From Phyto melanocephala (Eukaryota; Arthropoda; Insecta; Diptera; Rhinophoridae): a stretch of 64,000 nucleotides of DNA. The stretch's first letter is position 1, and each line of letters begins with the position of its first letter. The stretch spans positions 127,507,395 through 127,571,394 of the forward strand of contig OW799234.1 in the NCBI GenBank assembly GCA_941918925.1, written 5' to 3'. Shown here in pieces: positions 12,185-24,295 of this stretch. The notes beneath the pieces are model-generated. The model worked only from the letters and a program-made list of their open reading frames with translations, made no database searches and was not told the DNA's origin. The translations under genes and the position numbers were made by a program.

Positions 12185-13160
12185 ATTTTTTATTCGTTTA
12201 TATGGGATGCACAAAAGGTCTTCCTATGAAAAAATTTGTCCCACTAAACCGTTGCTAGGTCAACCATAATTTCCTAAAGATTTTTTATTTACAAAAAAAT
12301 AAAGTATGCTCTAAGGCGTATTCTCATCAAAAAGGCTTATTCGAAAAAAAAATACCTTATAAAATATTGATTTGTTTTATTAAAAAAAATAGCCTACCCC
12401 GGACCGCTTTGCTGTCCCCATTAAAATTTTGTAATTGTGTTTATTTGGCGATATGAAAATTTTGATATTTAATATACTAGGTATGTCGTTAACAGTATTT
12501 CAATCGTGTGAAGGTATCACACCCCCTTCCCCGACTCTCACAAATTTTGTTCTCAACAAAAGTAGCTTTTACCAAATTAAAACAAAATAGCGAGTACAGT
12601 TTTTCGGAATGGTATTAAACGTTTTTGTTGGTATGGGATGCTCTGATTCCGTTGATTTTGTAGCCAAAAAATTTTACTGATAGCGCAGCTAATTATACAG
12701 AATTCTTAGCCTATTCTGAAATGCCGTTAAATATATTCTCTTTGTATGGGAAGTGCCACGCCCTTTTATTTTATCTTATCCAATTATTTAAATAATAATA
12801 AAATTTCTATTAAAATGTCCAATACCAGGATTAAAAACTTTAACATAATCACCACTTTGGAGCCTCATAAATAATTTTAAGAAAAAATTAGGATAATCGA
12901 TACAGCCGTTCTCTGGTGATGCGCTTAGCAATGGACATCATTTCATTATTATTAAAAAAAAAAGATTATACAAACACTAAAAAAAATCGATATTCCTAAA
13001 ACTTAAACTGGATTACTTTAAATAAATTTAATAAATTAAAAAAAGCCGAAGAGGGTGCGTGGTCAATTTTTCTTACCGGAAAAGTCTAAGTTGGCTTATA
13101 AAAAAATTTGCGAAAACGGTGCAGCCGTTCTTAGAAGCTAAGATTACCATTGAACGACAT
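12185..13160. repeat. Decayed DINE/Helitron-like repeat region
   Basis: A series of GC-richer modules unusual for the surroundings: 'tgggatgcacaaaaggtc', 'ccccggaccgctttgctgtcccc', 'cacacccccttccccgac', 'gggatgctctgattccg', 'cagccgttctctggtgatgcg' and 'ggtgcgtggtcaatttttc'. Repetition of 'cagccgttct' (12904, 13124) and 'gggatgc' (12205, 12636) suggests old internal repeats. No termini found; the class is a guess. Confidence 0.35.
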
Positions 13161-14915
13161 TTGATTTTATTTTGTTATTTTATTAACATTATTTAAAAAA
13201 CAACTTTAGAAGTGAATGAAATAAAATCTCTTGCTACTGCCTTATTAAAGTTAAAAAGCTACCATACTATACATTTTTGTTTTTATTGTCGTTTTAGTGT
13301 CGTAAATAGAAACAACGTAGAATGATTATGATAAAATGTTTTTAGTGCACCATCACTTTACATTAAAAATGACCTTTCCCAATTGCTCTCAACTATATAC
13401 ATTAAAAGTAACATACATAAACATTTATGTTTGTCTTTCACAATGACGCATGCAAATACTTACTTATCCACTGTGTTCCGTATATTCATTCAATTTAATT
13501 CCATGTCATTTCTTCGTAAAATTTTGTTATTTTTGTATAAATTTTCACTTTATCTCGTTTGCTCCTTGAGTTTATTTTTAAAACGAAGTTTTTAAGTACA
13601 TACAGACACATAAACAAATATGTATATAGCAAGATGTGCAAATATTTATTTTTGGTGTGACATTTCAACTTTTAGCTTTATCACAGCAAAAGTTAAAATG
13701 CACAAAAATTGTGATATTTGCTGTTACTATTTGATGTCATTTCAGGGGACATAAACTCTATTCTAATATTCACTAAATAATAAAGTGTAACAAATTCAGC
13801 ATAAACTTTAGCATACTTTATGGTGTTTATTGTGACGAAAGACACAATCTAAAGCTTATTTGAAAAACTATAAAAAATAACTAAAAATAGAACAACAAAA
13901 AACATGTTTGTGATGAGACAAGAAATAAGTAGAAACTAGGTAGAAATCCGTTCTTCAAAACATTTAAGATTTAAAGAAAAATCAGCATTTAAAATAAATA
14001 GTCGAGCATTATAGCAGATAAACAACCCCCAAAGCTTTTATTGTTTTTCGACATTGACGTCACACTATTTACATTTTTTTAAGTAAAACTTTGTTATCAC
14101 AACACATTGGCTTTTATGCTTAAATAAAATAAATTTAAACAACCTTAGACGAAGAGCCACCATAAATCGTAACAATTCTTTTTATGGTATGAGTAAAAAT
14201 AAGTGACACATTTTAAGAGTTAGTTTTTGGCTGAACAGTTTCTTTTGCGAATTTTATTTACATAGTTTTTCTACACACCAGACATCTTTATGCCATCATA
14301 CGGTGGCTGTTTAAAAAAAATCCCTTCCTGTTTTTCTTATTTTTTTTTTATAACTGAAACACACAGAAGTAATTTTTTTTTTGGTTTGTTTATTCATTTC
14401 ATTTTTGTGGGTTATTGTAATGCCTTCGGTAGTTTTAAATTAGTTTTATATGTGTAACGCCTTCGAATAGGCTGCTGTTTTGTTTTGTATTTTCGGAACA
14501 ACTTTTTATATGCCATAGTGGCTTTAACAATTAAAAATAGTTTTGAATATTGTTTTGCCTTAAGGTATTCAATATTGAGTTGTGCATACTAAATATATTA
14601 CATAAACAAAAGTGCTATATTTAGCAGTGCCGACTCTAAAAATACACTTCAATACGTGAAGGTGGTAAATTTTTATAAAAGATCACTTAAAATTTATATA
14701 AATTTATTGTTCTTAATTTTGTACTATCTGCAATCTAATTGGAAATTGTTAAGTAGGATATTATATTCTGCTATTCCAGCGTTTCACCAATATTTTTCCT
14801 CTCAGCTGAAAAAAAAGCTGAAAAATTGATTTTAGTTTTTTAAATTTTTAATGAAACACCGAAGCAGAATTAAAAATTATTTAGGGGCTGGAAAAAAAAT
14901 TCACTTAAAATATAT
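13161..14915. other. AT-rich gene-free interval
   Basis: No gene supported. The recurring motif appears at 13811-13825 (minus strand) and a weaker match at 14557-14570 (plus). Confidence 0.5.
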
Positions 14916-14917
14916 AT

Positions 14918-15492
14918 TTTTATACCCTTTACAAAGTGAAAAATGGTATATGTATGTAGGTTTGTCATTCGGTGTGAAATTTCTTCAATTTTCATGTCCG
15001 ACTACATAAAGTATATATTTTCTGCAAGCTTATGAATAGGGGAGTCGATTAAGCTCTGTCAGTATGTCCGTCTGTCCGTGTGTATGTTGAAATCAACTTT
15101 TTGAAGCCCTCTGACATCGCCCGGACCCGGATAAGGTATTAAAATATCAGAAATCTTTGGGAGTAGATCGGTATTAAAAATCAGAAACATCGGTACATAA
15201 ACAACTGACAACTTTTTCAGAGCAACAACATACATACATACAAACGTGGTATACTGGTTGGACTGAACGCGGCATCGAATCCCAGCTGAACCAAAAAATA
15301 TTTTTTTTATTTTGAATATTTTTTTAAACATACATACGTAAACTCAATTTGTAATTTTTCAATGGAATGTTTTTATATATGTATATTTTTTTATATGTAA
15401 CTATGTACGTATTTCATATGATATGTTGTTGCATGACTACACGTTGTAAAGGGTACCTAAGATTCGGCACCGCCGAATATAGCACTCTTACT
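14918..15492 (+). repeat. Hairpin-ended dispersed repeat, near full-length copy
   Basis: Starts at the 'tataccctttacaaagtgaaaaatggtata' hairpin, then 'gtttgtcattcggtgtgaaatttcttcaattttcat', 'tatattttctgcaagcttatgaataggggagtcgattaagc', a GTCCGTCTGTCCGTG tract, 'gttgaaatcaactttttgaagcc' and 'ggcatcgaatcccagctga'. It ends with 'gcatgactacacgttgtaaagggtacctaagattcggcaccgccgaatatagcactcttact'. The palindrome ATTCGGC-ACC-GCCGAAT (about 15463-15479) marks the right end. Non-coding. The same architecture recurs at 24296, 35189, 52223 and 57532. Confidence 0.85.
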
Positions 15493-15589
15493 TCTTTTAA
15501 ATAAGTGATGACGCCGATTAGAGATTAAATAAAATTTCTATAAGTAGTTACAAACGTGTCAATAAAATACCCTAGAGCTTAAAAATGTT

Positions 15590-15835
15590 TAAATTTTGTG
15601 GTAAAATATGACAAAAACACAGCGACAGTCTTGTTTATTTGCTCATATCATTGATAAAAAATTCAGATCTGTGCAACATGTGGCGGTTTCTATAAATTGA
15701 TTTTAATATACACACACGGATGGACAGACATCGCTCAATCGAGTCCGCTATACTTACCAAAATATACATTATATGGGGTCGCAAATTAATATTGTAGATA
15801 TAAATAGAATGACAAAGCTATATACACCGCTGGCA
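15590..15835 (-). repeat. Fragment of the hairpin-ended repeat, opposite orientation
   Basis: Contains 'cacacacggatggacagacatcgctcaatcgagtccgctatact', 'atatggggtcgcaaattaatattgtagatataaatagaatgacaaagc', reverse complements of the conserved front part. Lies next to the copy at 14918-15492 in inverted orientation. Confidence 0.6.
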
Positions 15836-15929
15836 CAGGTAAAACGTATAAATATATTTCATTTTTGATGTTTTTTGTTAATGAATTTTATTAATATTAT
15901 TACATTTGTAAATTTCAAAAAAGCCGGTA

Positions 15930-16260
15930 AATTTACCTTTGATAAACTGGGATTCCTTTATTGCAAATAAGAATAAGCTCTCTCGTAATATATATTTTAA
16001 AAATTATATTTACGTAAATATACACTTAAATATTACAACTCTTTATTTCATATTTCACTGTTATTTAATTCAACTTGATATTAACTTTTTTTATGCACAA
16101 CCAACTACTCTTTGTTGTAGTGTCCCTATATGTTTACTGTGATTTCTGAGCGAGAATTTTGCATCCGGAAAGTATGCTACAAAAGCATGAATTGTTCATA
16201 ATTTCAAAGATGCTAAAATCTAAATAAGACTAAAGTAAATTACGCATCTATAAACAAGAA
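15930..16260. repeat. Dispersed repeat with 'atccggaaagtatgctac' core
   Basis: The block 'aaactgggattcctttattgcaaa...ccttattatttaattcaa' and, at 16163-16180, 'atccggaaagtatgctac' followed by 'actaaagtaaatta' are shared with 42372-42490, 59480-59660 and 60301-60400. No coding capacity or termini seen. Confidence 0.5.
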
Positions 16261-17863
16261 TTCAAATGAAAATTTACTTAGTGTTAACTTAACTAAAAAA
16301 ATTGTCTATGCTTGAAAGCAAATCAGGCTTATCACACATTCCCTTTGGAGATAAATTCAAATTTTAGGCCAGTCATTCCTGTCGCATTATCCCATTCAGA
16401 TTCTCTTAAATACCCCAAATTGTACCTTGTTTCAACAAATTATATAGTAGACTGTTTGATATATTGATTTGTATTGATTGATTTCGTAAGGATTATTTGA
16501 AATTTCAATTGAAGAACTAAATTAAATCCTTTAGAGTCTTATCGGTTTTGCTTAGTTGCCAAATTTTAAGATCCCCATAATTTCGCAGGATTTTTTTTCC
16601 CAATTTCTGTCTCACATTCTTTGTTAACAATTGCATTTACTGATTAAATTTTGCCTTTAAAATTTGATTTCCGCTTTTACAAGATTTTCACAAATATCTC
16701 TTGAAAAGATAATTTAATAAATTTACATCTATTTTGCGTTAACAACAATAAAAATAATGTATATTTATAGCGAAATTGCAAAACTTAATTTTCTCTATTT
16801 TGAATATCTACATCAGCAAATATACATAAATAAAATAAATAAAATCGATAAAATTCAACATTTTATTTCGTTAACTTCACCCACTACCCTCAAGGAATGA
16901 ATCAAACATTCCTTCCTGTCCGCACAAATTTAGGGACCAAAAAAAAATAAATGAAACAGCTACTTGATATATTTCATCAACAACATTATGATGATGATGA
17001 TTATTGTGATGAGCATTATCCTTGTCATTGGCTTTTGCGTAGATGCTGATATTGTTGCTGATTTTACTTTCTACTAATTTTAATGATTTTTACTTTGTTG
17101 TAAAAGCTAAATTGATTTTTTTAAGCAGAAATAAAATACATTTTTGCAAAATATTTCTAGGTGGCAGGGGCACTAGCAATAAGAAAGCAACTTTGGATAA
17201 TTAAAAAAAAAGTAAAGAACATCAAAAAAAGCCAATAACAGAGTTTACAGTTTTCAACAAAGTCAGGAGAAAAAGTTGAATCAAACATAATACCTATAAC
17301 AGTTTTAACGGCCATTCAAGTAAAAACTTTGTATATTTGGCCTTAATAATCTTATGTGAAACGTTTAAAAAGTCCTCAGTTTCGTTTAGGTTATTTATAC
17401 TTTAGTTTGTTTGTGAAACTGTGACGTTATTTTAAATATTTTTGATAACAATTTGTTAGATTCTATGTTGGCATTTAATTAAAACTTAAATTGTTTCATT
17501 TAGTTTTTTAATCCTGTGTTCTTTTAGTTTATTTTTGTTTGTTTTAGGGTTTTTGTTAAACTAGAAAATAATTGAAATACTTTCACAAATCAAATAAAAT
17601 ATTTCGCTTTTAAATATTTTGTTTTATCTCATTAAACGCAGACTTTTTATTATCAGTATTATCTGAAATTTCAGTTCTTTTTGTCAGCACCAATTTTTAT
17701 TTTTTATTTTTTCATTTGAAGAGCCGTAACTGAAATCACCAGGAATTTTTTTCCTAAATAATTAGCTTATAGTAAGCTAACAAAAAACTTTTTTAGCTCC
17801 TTAAGGTATGCAGTAAATAGTTATTAATCATAATTTTTATTAAGTATTTACCTCCTGCAATGC
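16261..17863. other. AT-rich gene-free interval
   Basis: Simple repeats (GAT units near 16988-17000) and AT tracts. The recurring motif occurs at 17795-17811, preceded by 'acttttttag'. No gene recognised. Confidence 0.5.
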
Positions 17864-18592
17864 TGTGGCTTGGAGCTAAAAGGGCCAATGTCAACATTTT
17901 TACTTTTGAGAAAATTGGAATTGAACTTTAACTTTTTTAGATGCTTTCATAGTGACATTGGCCAGCATTTTATTTATGAAGCTGTTCTGGGTTAAGTATG
18001 ACTTTAGCTGTTTAACCATAATGAAATATTTGCGATCCTTACTATAATATTCATATTGATACTATCGAGTCTGTACAAAAGAAGTTTTTTATACTTTGTC
18101 TTCGTGGCCTTGGATGGAATTCGTTTTTACTACCTTCATACGAAAGCAGACTCTGTCTTATTCAACTAATTCAAGGCGATATCGACTCTGAATTCCTGCT
18201 TAGTAAAATATCTTTTAATGTTCCAACCAGACCAACTCGGAACTTCCGTTTTATTAAATTAAAATACTATAGATCCAACTATGCTAATAATGATCCTCTT
18301 CGTCGTATATGTGAAAACTTTAATAATTATTATCACCTTATTGGCCTTAATGAAAGTAAAGAAAGTGTGAAAAGAAATATCATTTTATATTTAAATCGTA
18401 AAATTGTATAGAATATTATTTTATATATAACCTTAATTTTGTTTTGTTATTTTACATACTTTAGTCTGTAAGGATTTATAATGTATAGACAATAAATAAA
18501 TTAAATAAATAGAGCAAGAAAACAAATCTAATGCAATGATTAACTCAAAAGAGCAAATAAGTGACATTGGCCCTTTTAGCTCCAGGCCACAC
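17864..18592. mobile_element. Inverted-repeat DNA element split by a LINE fragment
   Basis: Left TIR 17864-17894 ('tgtggcttggagctaaaag' then 'ggccaatgtca') and right TIR 18562-18592 ('tgacattggcccttttagc' then 'tccaggccaca') are near-perfect reverse complements over about 30 bp. The interior carries a 3' LINE fragment (18027-18510), so the uninterrupted element would be only about 250 bp, MITE-sized. Target duplication uncertain. Confidence 0.8.
18027..18510 (+). mobile_element. 3' fragment of a Jockey/CR1-group LINE
   Basis: Closely matches the C-terminal end of the LINE at 49733-51372 (minus): IESVQKKF, CLRGLGWNSFLLP, GDIDSEFLLSKISF, NVPTRPTRNFRF and NNDPLRRICENFNNYYHLIG, ending at a TAG at about 18411. 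It has an in-frame deletion of about 18 codons relative to that copy and a (TAAA)n-like tail near 18490-18510. Severely 5' truncated, as usual for LINE insertions. Confidence 0.9.
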
Positions 18593-19518
18593 AATTATGA
18601 CAACAATATACATGTACAGCCTTCAAGTATGCTTCAAAAACTTTTCATTTTTTCAAATTAAGCAAGATAAAGAGATTATTGAACAAACATTGCAAAGAAG
18701 AAAAATATTATTTAGAATTTCTTTATTTCTTTCCTGCTTATTCTTTTAATACATAAATACTGTATACTATGATTTGTGTATGGAGTCATAAGGAGTTTAA
18801 ATTTAATATTGTCATCCCCTTTTTGCGAAACTAATTTTAAAATGCTCCTTTAACCCTTACCATCGTATTTGCTTTAATTTCACTTAACTTTAAACTACAA
18901 TTTTCTAAATATCTTAAATTCTTTTTTATAATTATACAGCAATTACTTTTTACAAACTTAACGCAAAAATGTTGAAAAAATAATCTTTAAATTTTTTTTA
19001 ATTTTCTTTACTTCATAGTTTTCAATTATCTTTTGAAATCTCTTATCTAATAACAGAACACTCACATAGTGACATATTGCTGATGAAGTGCGAGTACAAA
19101 AGTAAAAAAAAATATAATACAAAAATGAAAAAAAATTTATTTTCTTTTTTTTTTTGCTTCTTTTTGCTCTAACAACAAATGCATAATGGAAATATGAAAT
19201 ATGACTTGGTTTCCTGTGTGTGCTAAAAGTTTTCAATACATTTATATTCTTTTTGTTAATGCTGTAGTGAAAAAAGGGAAATTTCATTTTAAAAATTAAA
19301 CGACGTTTTATATTGTCGTATTGTTATAAACTCCAAAAATGTTGGAAAAGTTTTTTATTGTATATTGTCAATTTTGTAGACCTTTTAAAAATTATGGTTT
19401 TATGACAATACGTCACTTTGGCCACCTTGTGAATTAGAGAATAATATTTTGACTATTTTTTGACACTTCATTTAAATGACATTAATTTATTATGTAGGTG
19501 TGTAAATATATTGTTTAA
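18593..19518. other. AT-rich gene-free interval
   Basis: No supported gene. The recurring motif occurs at 18618-18633. Confidence 0.5.
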
Positions 19519-19520
19519 TA

Positions 19521-20469
19521 CAGGGTTGCCCATATTCGACGGACCCATGTTTTTTTTAAAAAAATCAAAGAAAAAAATAAAAATTTGGCGGTTGGCAATC
19601 TTAATCATTTAATTTTTTCCAAGTAGATTTGTTTACATCAATTTTTGAATATGATATCTCTCAAATGGCCGCCTCTGGCGTTGATGGCGTATTGTGCCCT
19701 TTTTGCAGCATTTTCCATCGTTTTCGCCAACATTTCGGCCGGAATAGCGGCTATTTGTTCACGAATGTTGTCCTTGAGCTCTTCTAAGGTCCTTGGCTTG
19801 TTAACGTAAACCTTTGACTTTAAATATCCCCACAAGAAGAAGTCAGGCGGCGTCAAATTTCAATGTGAAATGGGCTTCATCGGACATGATAATTTTGTTC
19901 CAAAATTGCTCGTCATCTTCGGCCATTTCGATGACTCTTTGGGCCCATTCCAATCGACGAGGCTTGTCCACAGGCAACAATCTTTGCGTCATTTGAATTT
20001 TGTACGGGAACAAATGCAAATCAACGCGAATAATCCGTTGTAAAGTGGACCGAGCCATGCCCAACTGCTGAGAACGGCGTTTTTGGGATGTTCTTGGGGA
20101 CCTCTCAACACTGGCTCGTACGGCAGCGATATTCTCGGCCGATCGCCTTGGTCGACTTTTATTTGGCCTCTTCGGATTAGAAAGAGCCTCACCAGTCGAA
20201 AATTTTTCGTATAAACGCTTAATGGTGTTCTTAGAAGGCGCACTTCTCACATTTTTTAATATTTTAAAAGCACGTTGAGTTTTCACAATTGACTTGTTCT
20301 GTTGAATGTAAATTTCAACTATTTCAGAGCGCTCGCGTCTCGTGTATTGTTGCATGGTAAAAATCTGCTTGGACTGACGCTTCAAACGCGGTATGTCATT
20401 AAGCGATCTGACATCTCTGTCAAAAGTTATGGCGTTGCCAGATGGGTCCGTCGAATATGGGCAACCCTG
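19521..20469 (-). mobile_element. Tc1/mariner-superfamily transposon, internally deleted, perfect TIRs and TA TSD
   Basis: Perfect 27-bp terminal inverted repeats (19521-19547 and 20443-20469, beginning CAGGGTTGCCCATATTCG) with TA on both sides (19519-19520 and 20470-20471). The 949-bp element encodes a broken transposase on the minus strand. The intact ends mean it could be mobilised in trans by a relative. Confidence 0.95.
19638..20355 (-). pseudogene. Tc1/mariner-type transposase, catalytic core deleted
   Basis: The ATG at 20355 opens a frame of about 170 codons beginning MQQYTRRERSEIV. It contains two helix-turn-helix-like regions (about residues 1-60 and 90-125), a KRPNKSRPRR basic stretch and the first catalytic aspartate in MSDEAHF (D159). 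A deletion at about 19850 then fuses, out of frame, to the C-terminal part beginning LTPPDFFLWGY, which continues VYVNKPRTLEELKD and ends GGHLRDIIFKN at 19638. The PPD motif probably holds the third catalytic aspartate; the segment with the second (WFQQDGA-type) is missing. Not functional. Confidence 0.93.
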
Positions 20470-20471
20470 TA

Positions 20472-20717
20472 TACCAATGAGCTTATAAAAAACCATTAAT
20501 TTCTTAAGTTTTTTTACAAGATTTTTTTTTTTTTTTGATACCCAAATATTGTTATAGAGAATATAATATGACCATAATGATCATGTCGTAACCTTTGCTT
20601 ATCTTTGGGTGCAGTTTGTGTTAAGAAATTAATTGTTTCCAATGAAATTATATTAAAGTCTTTGTTGCTAAATTGTATGAATTGTTTTTGTTGTAGATGA
20701 TTTATTTAGACAAATTT
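20472..20717. other. Short AT-rich spacer
   Basis: Nothing recognised between the mariner element and the next MITE. Confidence 0.5.
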
Positions 20718-20720
20718 TAA

Positions 20721-21063
20721 CGGCCATATGCATTAAAAATAGTTATTTTATGGCTATAGTGACTTAGTTATTAAACGCTTTTTGTATAATAAACCTCTAA
20801 TAAGAATTTGAATTTATAAACGTACAACAATACTGTAATAGTTATTAAATGTTAGTAGTGATTTTATTACTATGTATGGCAACTCTTTTAATATTTAGTT
20901 GTCATTTTATTATCAGTGATGCTTATAACTACTATAAGATTTACCCGGTTATTAAGTAAAGGTAACATTTTTAATTAAATTAAAGCCCGAAAAGAACGTC
21001 GAAAAGAAAAGTATATAACTTTACGACTTATAAGCCTGTTATAAGTTTTTATGCATATGGCCG
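20721..21063. mobile_element. MITE with CGGCCATATGCAT termini and TAA target duplication
   Basis: The left end CGGCCATATGCATtAAAAA (20721) and right end TTTTTATGCATATGGCCG (to 21063) are inverted repeats, with further partial pairing inward. TAA flanks both sides (20718-20720 and 21064-21066). A three-base TAA duplication fits PIF/Harbinger-type non-autonomous elements, but no transposase is present to confirm it. Confidence 0.7.
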
Positions 21064-21169
21064 TAAATGTTGGCAGAAATTTTGCATTCGTGTAACATTT
21101 CGATTGTTAACAAATATAAATTTTTTTAATTTCATAATCTTTAATAACATTTATAACCTTTCATCTTCT

Positions 21170-22355
21170 ATATACATATGTATATATAAAAATCAATGCT
21201 ACTTTTCGTTGTAATTTTAAAACTTAAAAACGGACTCATTTATCCGAATCTAATATTTAGGCGCTGACTATTAGACTATTTGGTAGATGATTTATGTGAA
21301 GTTTGCTCAAAATCCGTGAAGCGGTTTACGGGTAAAAAAGGGTTAAATCGGTAACTCAGTATCTCCGGGCTCAATAAATATATCACAGAAATTCAGAAAG
21401 TACCACAGAGCGTGTTAAAAATAATTGGATAGCTGTCTGTGACTTTTTGGAAATTTTTGAGTTTTAAGGGGTTAAAACGGGTAAAAACTGAATTTTTTGG
21501 TACTTTTTTGAATAGCATTTATCTTTGAGAGGGATAGCAATAAGAAAAAAATAAAAATGTTGTTTTACTCTCCTTAAAACAGTCTATAATGAATTCTAGT
21601 ACTTTTTCGAAATTTTGAAATTTAGGTTGAAAAGGGCTAAAAACGAGTTATATCGGTAATATTGTGTCTTCAAACCTAATGCATGTAGCACAAAAATTCA
21701 AAAAGATCCTAGAAGGCTAATGGAACTTTTTTGAAATTTGGTATTCCAAGGTGATAAAATGGGTGAAAAAATAATTTTGGTACTTTTTTTCAATTTCAGT
21801 TATCTTTAAAAGGGATGATCAGAAGAAAAATATTTAAACGATATTTTTCTTCCCCTAAAATGCTTTTAAATGTAGGTTAGATATAGTGTTTAATATAGTG
21901 TTTTAGGCGGTGTAAAGGGATAAAAAAGGGTAAAATCGCTAACTCAGTATCCCCGAACTAAATCAAGATATCACAAAAATTCAAAAAGGACCAAAAAACG
22001 GGGAAAAAAATAATTTTGGTACGGTTTTTTCGGCTATCTATAAAAAGGATGAGCGGATGAAAAATATTTAAATGCCACTTTTCTTCCCCTAAAATAGTCT
22101 CAACTGTAATTTGGAATTTTTTTTTTTTTTAATTTAATTTTGTTTTTTGAGGGGAAAAGGGTTAAAACCAGATAAAATCGGTAATTCTGTATCTTCGGAT
22201 CTAATGCATGGACCGCAAACAGATTAAGTTTGAAAATAGCTAGCACTTAATAAGATATTTTTTTTTTTTTAATAAATGAATTTGATGTTCCAATTAAATT
22301 TTTTTATTATTTCACTTGATACGTAGCGAAGCATGTACCGGCCGGCTGGTATAAT
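21170..22355. repeat. Non-autonomous repeat with about four roughly 290-bp tandem units
   Basis: The unit 'gggttaaatcggtaactcagtatctc...' near 21343 recurs near 21640, 21930 and 22170, each followed by 'cacaaaaattcaaaaag.acc'-like sequence. The region begins with 'tatatataaaaatcaatgctactttt' and ends with 'gatacgtagcgaagcatgtaccggccggctggta', an end style common in insect Helitron-like or other rolling-type repeats. No ORF. Class uncertain. Confidence 0.65.
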
Positions 22356-23885
22356 TTAAATTTAATTTTTACAAATATTGGTTTAAATTTTATTTTAACT
22401 TTATTTGTATAATTTACAAGTTGTCCTATTTTTTTAAAACTTCGACAATAAACTACAGTAATTTTCTTTAATTAAAAAACTTTTTGAAAATTATGACACT
22501 TAAAACTTCTCTATATAATACAGATTATAGTATAGAAATTTTTCCTAAAATTATGCTTACAAAGTGAAATTTATCGCCTGATTTTGTAAATTACTTCAAT
22601 TCACTTTTAAAATATTTCCAAAAAAAAATTTATAAAAAATAAAATATTTTAAAGCACAAAGCAAAAACAATTTATTCACAAAATTACTTAAAAAATAGGA
22701 GGAGGCAATTAACATAAAACTGGTTATGATTTTCAATAGTTTATTTATCCCTAACAACTCTGTAAACTGTTTTGAGCAGATATATTTTTAAAGCACTCAT
22801 AAAACGTGCGAAATATTATCGCTAAATTAATACAAATTGATACACTCGTAACACTTAAGTGATTAAATCTCGTAATTTATTTACGGTTCTTCTAATAAAT
22901 TAATGCCTACAGCTTATTTTATTAGTGCAGGGAAAACGAAAATTTTTGCAACGATTACATATGGATGTGCACATAAAATTATAAAGTAAAAAATTTTTAT
23001 TTATAACCACTATTATTAATATGCCTATAAAGTTTTTAATAGAAAAAACACAATTTTTTTCTTATTCTTTAAATGTTTCTTAAAGAATATTTCTAAACTG
23101 AAATGAAAAAGCTTGCTACTTGCTTATACACGACCTTTAATTTCCGGTTACTCTGTCTTCATCACACACTTATTCAATTATTTCTTTATTTTTATATTCT
23201 GTGTGTGTGTGTGTTTTAAAAATAGTATCAGTGTTATTTTTGCTGTTTTTTTTTTATTTAATTTTAGTTTTATTGCAAAATGCCAACAAGTGAACTATGA
23301 CGTTTGCATGTCTGACATTAGCATAGCGTGCTTATAAATACAGCAAAAACTTTTTTTTTTTTTTTTCATCCACTTTGCATTACGAGTATTTATTATTGTT
23401 ATATGTATTTGTAAATGTCTAAAAACAACAATTAACATGCATTAAAAGAATATTAGCCCAACAAAAACTTGGTAATGACTAGCCATTACTTACTAACAGG
23501 CTTTTCAATTACTACCACATACCGTGCCCCTTACTAACAAGTCTTCCACTAATGTCGATTGTATAAATGTGATGTGTAAGCAAAAAATTATTATGTTTAT
23601 CAAATATCTTATTATATATGCACATTGCGTAGAGAAAAACTATTAGGAGCCATTCAAACAAGTTAATATAATTCTCATTTGCTTAAACACTTCTAAATCG
23701 CAAGTGGTTATGTTTTCGGCAATGGTAATGAAGCGGTTTTATGAATTGCTCGAATGCTTGTTGTCAAATAGTTTTTTTTTAAAAGATTAAGCAATAATTT
23801 GAATAACAACTTTTTCTAGTACCCTATCAGCAGTATAAGAATTGTTTTTTGCCGTATTAAAATATAAAATATAATGATAATATCT
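22356..23885. other. AT-rich gene-free interval
   Basis: Contains a (TG)n run near 23200-23213 and T-homopolymers. No gene supported. Confidence 0.5.
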
Positions 23886-23888
23886 AAA

Positions 23889-24032
23889 GCAGGTAATACA
23901 CGTCATGTTTTTTACATTTGACTTGTCAGCGACGGTTGGCTGTAAAAGTACAATTTTACCAGACATGTAGATTAATATATGTCTCAAAAAATTTAAAGTC
24001 AGATGTAAAAAACATGCCGTGTATTAGCTGCT
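23889..24032. mobile_element. Small hairpin MITE, about 144 bp
   Basis: The left arm 'aggtaatacacgtcatg' plus 'ttttttacatttgactt' is the near-perfect reverse complement of 'aaagtcagatgtaaaaaa' plus 'catgccgtgtattagct', giving about 38-bp arms round a roughly 70-bp centre. Target duplication not clear. Confidence 0.75.
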
Positions 24033-24295
24033 ACTTTAACAATGACTTTTCAGCACATTAGTTTTGTTAGAAAATATTAGAAATTGCGAAGGTTGTTTAA
24101 AAGGGCAAAAAAAAAAATCATATTCATTATGATATTAAAGCGAATTCACTACAAAGCAATATTTGCGACAGGATGTATATCAAGGCGAATTCATATACAT
24201 ACTAGGGGTACTAAAATGCCATAACTACGGAATGGGTCATATACAATTTTTAATTTGAATCGGCAATAAGAAAAAGTACTGATTTTTTTTATACC

